A stretch of DNA of 64,000 nt, from positions 1-64,000 of the forward strand of contig CAZKBP010000030.1 of the NCBI GenBank assembly GCA_964551015.1, written 5' to 3'. Below, piece by piece: positions 60,813-64,000 of this stretch; within the stretch, counting starts at the first letter, position 1; every line of letters begins with the position of its first letter. Source of the stretch: CAZKBP01 sp964551015 (GTDB lineage: Bacteria > Bacteroidota > Bacteroidia > Cytophagales > Microscillaceae). The notes beneath the pieces are model-generated. The model worked only from the letters and a program-made list of their open reading frames with translations, searched no databases and was not told the origin of the DNA. The translations under genes were made by a program, and so were the position numbers.

Positions 60813-61865
60813 TTAACAGATACGCGGTAATTGATCTCCTACCAAGCGATTGACTACCCGCTTGCCCCCGATTTGGCTATTCAGAATAACTTGCCTGGGG
60901 TGCGCTTCTACTATTTCGCCAATACAAGCCGCGGATGTTCCCTCAGCAAGAGAACGAAGGGTTTCTAAATACTTTTCTGCAATTTCTTTGGCCACGATAC
61001 TAATAAAAACGCCCTCGTTGGCGACATAGAGTGGATCAAGTCCCAGCAGCTCACAGGCTCCCCTGACGGCTTCTTCCACGGGCAGGTCTTTTTCAAAAAG
61101 ATCAATCCCGACTCGAGCCTGTTCGGCAATTTCGGTCAAGACAGTGGCCACACCTCCTCTCGTGGGGTCACGAAGCAGGTGAATTTTAGAACCAAATTGA
61201 TCTAGTAATTTTTGCACGGCGTGGTTCAATGGACTGGTATCGCTCTCGATATCCGTCTCGAACTCCAAACCTTCTCGCTTGGACATAATGGCAATCCCGT
61301 GGGTGGCGAGAGAGCGATTCACGATAATTTTATCCCCTGCTTTTACGCGATCAATACTGATATTCGCGCTCGGGTGAATACTGCCTAGTCCTGAGGTATT
61401 GATAAAGATTTGATCGCCTTTGCCTCTTTCTACCACCTTGGTATCCCCAGTAACCACCTGCACGCCCGCCGTTTCGCAGGCGTTTTTGATGGAATTTAAA
61501 ATTTCCCAAAAATCTGTCATGGCCAATCCTTCTTCAATAATAAAGCTCAGCGAGAGATAACGAGGCGAGGCTCCACACATAGCCAGATCATTCACGGTTC
61601 CATTTACCGCCAATTCACCGATATTTCCTCCAGGGAAGAAAATGGGCGAAATCACAAAGCTATCGGTACTAAAAGCCGTGGGGCCATTGAGATTGAGAAT
61701 GGCTCCGTCGTGTTGTTTGTTTAATTCTTCATTTTGGAGCAGGTTGAAAACGCCTGCTTCCAGCAAGATACTGGTCAATTTGCCCCCGCTCCCGTGTCCC
61801 ATCGTGATGGTGTCGAAGTCCAGCTTGGGCATGGGGCATTGCAGGTTGTTAATATTGATGGACAT
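60813..61865 (-). CDS. hypE: hydrogenase maturation factor HypE
   Basis: 350 residues from ATG 61865; an earlier start adds 16 polar residues. It begins ITMGHGSGGKL and ends with the invariant PRIC, the C-terminal Cys that carries the carbamoyl/cyano group. AIR-synthase-type ATP site stretches are visible: GDTKVVERGKGDQIFI and RDPTRGGVATVL. HypE dehydrates HypF-made thiocarbamate to a thiocyanate and delivers cyanide to iron with HypC and HypD. It lies 99 bases after hypD, with two hairpins between. Confidence 0.96.
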   Translation of the reverse strand: MSININNLQCPMPKLDFDTITMGHGSGGKLTSILLEAGVFNLLQNEELNKQHDGAILNLNGPTAFSTDSFVISPIFFPGGNIGELAVNGTVNDLAMCGASPRYLSLSFIIEEGLAMTDFWEILNSIKNACETAGVQVVTGDTKVVERGKGDQIFINTSGLGSIHPSANISIDRVKAGDKIIVNRSLATHGIAIMSKREGLEFETDIESDTSPLNHAVQKLLDQFGSKIHLLRDPTRGGVATVLTEIAEQARVGIDLFEKDLPVEEAVRGACELLGLDPLYVANEGVFISIVAKEIAEKYLETLRSLAEGTSAACIGEIVEAHPRQVILNSQIGGKRVVNRLVGDQLPRIC

Positions 61866-61914
61866 GTTTGCTTTTGGTTTAAAGTCAGAAGACTTTTGTT
61901 CTAATTTTACCACT

Positions 61915-61958
61915 CGTCTCGAGACGGGTGAAAGAGGACTCGCTTGTCATAGGCGAGT
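61915..61958 (-). promoter_or_regulatory. two hairpins between hypD and hypE
   Basis: A 12-base perfect palindrome CGTCTCGAGACG (61915-61926) and a stem ACTCGC/GCGAGT (61938-61943 with 61953-61958) fill most of the hypD-hypE spacer. No T run follows on the minus strand, so an mRNA processing or stability role is more likely than termination. Confidence 0.45.
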
Positions 61959-61964
61959 AGCGAT

Positions 61965-63065
61965 TTAGGAAGCAAGCCCCGTTTCCACTCCCGAGTAGTG
62001 GTAGTAAGCGGCGCAGGCTCCTTCCGAGGAAACCATAGGGGCACCGAGGGGATGCTCGGGCGTGCATTGCTTGGCAAATTGGCTGCACTGATGCGGTTTT
62101 TTGAGTCCCTTCAGGATTTGTCCAGCGATACAATCGGGATTTTCGCAGACCTGAGGCGTATCTACTTGATATTTTAGATTGGCATCATATGCTTGGTATT
62201 CAGAGCGAATTTCGTAACCGCTGTTTGGAATCACGCCCAAGCCTCGCCAGGCGCGGTCGCTTACCTTGAACACGGTTTCCATCACGACCTGCGCTTCTTT
62301 GTTGCCCTCGGGCTTCACCACGCGGGTATACTGATTTTCTAGCTCGTAACGCCCTTCTTCTAATTGCTGTACGGTCATCAAGATGCCTTGCAATAAATCC
62401 ACGGGTTCAAAACCGCTTATCACGATGGGCGTTCGGTATTTCTCCACCAAGGGGGCGTACTCGGAGATGCCCATGATGGTGCACACGTGACCCGCGGCGA
62501 GAAAGCCTTGCACCTGATTATCTTCGGCTCCCAAGATGGCTTCCATGGCGGGTGGCACTAAGACGTGCGAGGCCAGAATAGAGTAGTTTTTCACTCCTCC
62601 TCTCTGAGCGTGGAGCACGGAAAGGGCATTGGCAGGTGCGGTAGTTTCAAAGCCCACGGCAAAGAACACGACTTCACGCTCGGGGTTTTTTCGGGCGAAT
62701 TTGACGGCTTCCAAGGGTGAATAAACAATTCGCACGTCTCCTCCCTCGGCCTTGGCTTCCAAGAGGCTTTTCTCAGAGCCGGGCACACGGAGCATATCCC
62801 CGAAAGAGCAAAGCGTAACCCCATTTTCTACCAAATAAACAGCCTTGTCGATTAATTCCATGGGAGTTACACAGACGGGACAGCCGGGGCCGTGTACCAT
62901 TTTGAGTTGCTCGGGGAGGATGGAAAGCAAGCCATTTTTGACCAAGCTGTGGGTTTGACCGCCACAAATTTCCATGATTGTCCATTCTTGGCTAATAGCT
63001 TGGTGGATACCATCCAAGTATTTTTTGACCTGCACAGGGTCTCTATATTCAGATAAGAATTTCAT
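61965..63065 (-). CDS. hypD: hydrogenase maturation factor HypD
   Basis: 366 residues. The motifs are all present: MEICGGQTHSL, VHGPGCPVCVTP, GFETTAPANA, and a C-terminal Cys cluster (CENPDC, HQCSQFAKQC, SSEGACAAYYHY) for the [4Fe-4S] cluster. HypD with HypC holds the iron while cyanide and CO ligands are attached. It is 19 bases downstream of hypC, giving the order hypF-hypC-hypD-hypE. Confidence 0.97.
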   Translation of the reverse strand: MKFLSEYRDPVQVKKYLDGIHQAISQEWTIMEICGGQTHSLVKNGLLSILPEQLKMVHGPGCPVCVTPMELIDKAVYLVENGVTLCSFGDMLRVPGSEKSLLEAKAEGGDVRIVYSPLEAVKFARKNPEREVVFFAVGFETTAPANALSVLHAQRGGVKNYSILASHVLVPPAMEAILGAEDNQVQGFLAAGHVCTIMGISEYAPLVEKYRTPIVISGFEPVDLLQGILMTVQQLEEGRYELENQYTRVVKPEGNKEAQVVMETVFKVSDRAWRGLGVIPNSGYEIRSEYQAYDANLKYQVDTPQVCENPDCIAGQILKGLKKPHQCSQFAKQCTPEHPLGAPMVSSEGACAAYYHYSGVETGLAS

Positions 63066-63084
63066 AAGTAAGAGGTTTTGAGGT

Positions 63085-63339
63085 TTAAAGCTCCGATTCT
63101 AGTTCGTCTAATTCGCCCGCTTCGCGGAGGTACTCGAACACTTTAGAAGCCTCGGCCTCGTCTACGATGCTGATAGCAACCCCCACGTGGACAAGCACGT
63201 AATCGCCTTCTTTGGCTTGGGGGAGCATTTCTAGGCTGGCTTCTTTGATGATACCGCCGAAGTTGACCTTGGCCATTTTCACGAGGCCGTCGTATTGCAT
63301 TTCAATGGACTTTATTTTTCCGGGGATGGCTAGACACAT
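63085..63339 (-). CDS. hypC: hydrogenase maturation chaperone HypC
   Basis: 84 residues, beginning MCLAIPGKIKSI with the essential Cys2 that binds iron. The rest has DYVLVHVGVAISIVDEAEA, the family's second conserved stretch. It carries the Fe(CN)2CO unit between HypD and the hydrogenase large subunit. Its start overlaps the end of hypF by 10 bases, so the two are translationally coupled. Confidence 0.96.
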   Translation of the reverse strand: MCLAIPGKIKSIEMQYDGLVKMAKVNFGGIIKEASLEMLPQAKEGDYVLVHVGVAISIVDEAEASKVFEYLREAGELDELESEL

Positions 63340-64000
63340 AATTTTGATATTTTAGTTGTAGATTGTGAGCTGTTGGTTATTCGTATTTTTTTGATCTTGT
63401 TTTCCTCAATCGAGGAAACTTTGGGTAAATTATAATCGCTTTGATGATACGCGATTAACTGCCCGAGGGCAATATTCTCATCATTGGGTGATACTTGCTG
63501 GTGGAATAAAAGCTCGTGGCTTTCGCCTAACTTTTCTTGAATTAAATCTACCAAGAGTGCATTCTGGAAAACTCCTCCGCTGAAGGCAAGCGTACCAGCG
63601 TGGAATCTTTGGGCGATATTTTCAATACCTTTCGCCAGGCTATAATGGAATTTGGCAGCTAGATAAGCTGAGGATTTACCTTGATCTAAATCTTCTAAAA
63701 GCGCGGTCGTGAAATCTTCCCAAACAAAACCTTCATGGTGAAGTAAGGGGAAAACCTCATCTCTGTCTCTCCATTCCTCTTGGTTCAGGTAGTCTCGAGC
63801 CATGCTTTCCAGGTAGAGAGCTGCTTCTCCCTCGTAAGAGCATTGATCGGCCAAACCCAGCAAGGAAGCCATTGCATCAAAGAGGCGGCCCACGCTACTG
63901 GTCTGGGGGAAGGATGACCGAGTGAGCATTTTCAAGTACAGTTTCCATTCTTGTTCCGTGAATTTGGCTTTTAGATACTTCTCGGCGTTTTTTTGTCCTC
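63330..64000 (-). CDS. hypF: hydrogenase maturation carbamoyltransferase HypF, C-terminal part
   Basis: The frame is open to the window edge; about 223 codons of an expected 750 or so are seen, so the start is outside. Visible parts are QEWKLYLKML, TSSVGRLFDAMASLLGL (SVGRLFDA is the HypF signature) and LAFSGGVFQNALLVDL, from the Kae1-like carbamoyl-transfer domain. After the usual end near IALGQLIAYHQ come about 35 extra basic and Ser/Thr-rich residues (SSIEENKIKKIRITNSSQS). HypF moves carbamoyl phosphate to the HypE Cys. It is the most upstream hyp gene seen. Confidence 0.93.
   Translation of the reverse strand, partial: GQKNAEKYLKAKFTEQEWKLYLKMLTRSSFPQTSSVGRLFDAMASLLGLADQCSYEGEAALYLESMARDYLNQEEWRDRDEVFPLLHHEGFVWEDFTTALLEDLDQGKSSAYLAAKFHYSLAKGIENIAQRFHAGTLAFSGGVFQNALLVDLIQEKLGESHELLFHQQVSPNDENIALGQLIAYHQSDYNLPKVSSIEENKIKKIRITNSSQSTTKISKLCV

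Overview
The window looks like chromosomal DNA from a member of the Bacteroidota, most likely a Cytophagales- or Saprospiria-type environmental bacterium. Supporting signs are TonB-dependent receptors with carboxypeptidase-regulatory-like N-termini, many lipoproteins, a DUF5689 protein, promoters of the form TTTG-N20-TANNTTTG, and an absence of obvious Shine-Dalgarno sequences. Polyhydroxyalkanoate synthesis and [NiFe] hydrogenase maturation genes narrow the lifestyle but not the species. I name no genus. There is no phage, insertion sequence or CRISPR array.

Layout. 0-3.3 kb: a cut-off lipoprotein, an alkaline-phosphatase-superfamily enzyme, a Tat-exported Dabb protein, a PepSY-like lipoprotein and a small LMW-PTP-like protein. 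3.4-4.3 kb: the most striking segment. A promoter, a 30-codon leader peptide rich in Phe, Tyr and Ser codons and a terminator/antiterminator pair stand directly upstream of tRNA-Tyr, tRNA-Phe, tRNA-Ser(TGA) and tRNA-Ser(GCT). 4.3-9.2 kb: a penicillin-acylase-type lipoprotein, a candidate structured RNA, a DUF697-SHOCT protein and a Ser/Thr kinase. 9.3-15.7 kb: a DUF5689 repeat lipoprotein, a TonB receptor and a divergent secreted EEP nuclease, a plausible extracellular nucleic-acid or phosphate scavenging locus. 16.4-23.7 kb: a signalling cluster of kinase, LysM pseudokinase, PP2C phosphatase, VWA-FHA and FHA proteins.

23.8-31.2 kb is mainly housekeeping: purE, purK, a polyprenyl synthase, an NR-kinase-like ATPase with PnuC, and pgk. 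31.2-39.2 kb holds two inverted copies of a short repeat around DUF5996, DUF547 and NrtS-like genes. It continues with a possible copper-handling set: a Cys-rich small protein, a Met/His-rich outer-membrane protein, a TonB receptor with a CxxC plug motif, and a thioredoxin. 39.2-47.5 kb carries a serine hydrolase, SixA, topA, an ABA4-like protein and a stand-alone nuoL. 47.6-51.3 kb is a class III PHA locus (phaC with a fused helix-hairpin-helix domain, phaE, divergent phaJ). 51.4-58.8 kb has a receiver-SpoIIE phosphatase, a TPR-GAF histidine kinase, two Crp-family regulators and small proteins. 59.0-64.0 kb is a hyp operon read leftward: hypF (cut by the window end), hypC, hypD, hypE, an NHL-repeat protein and a nickel-transporter-like protein.

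Convergent gene pairs are often separated by strong hairpins that can serve as bidirectional terminators. Intergenic DNA carries degenerate repeat families (TTACAGGTT/TTGCAAG, GTCCAC and TCTCTGTG types). All functions are read from sequence motifs and family knowledge; nothing was searched or computed.
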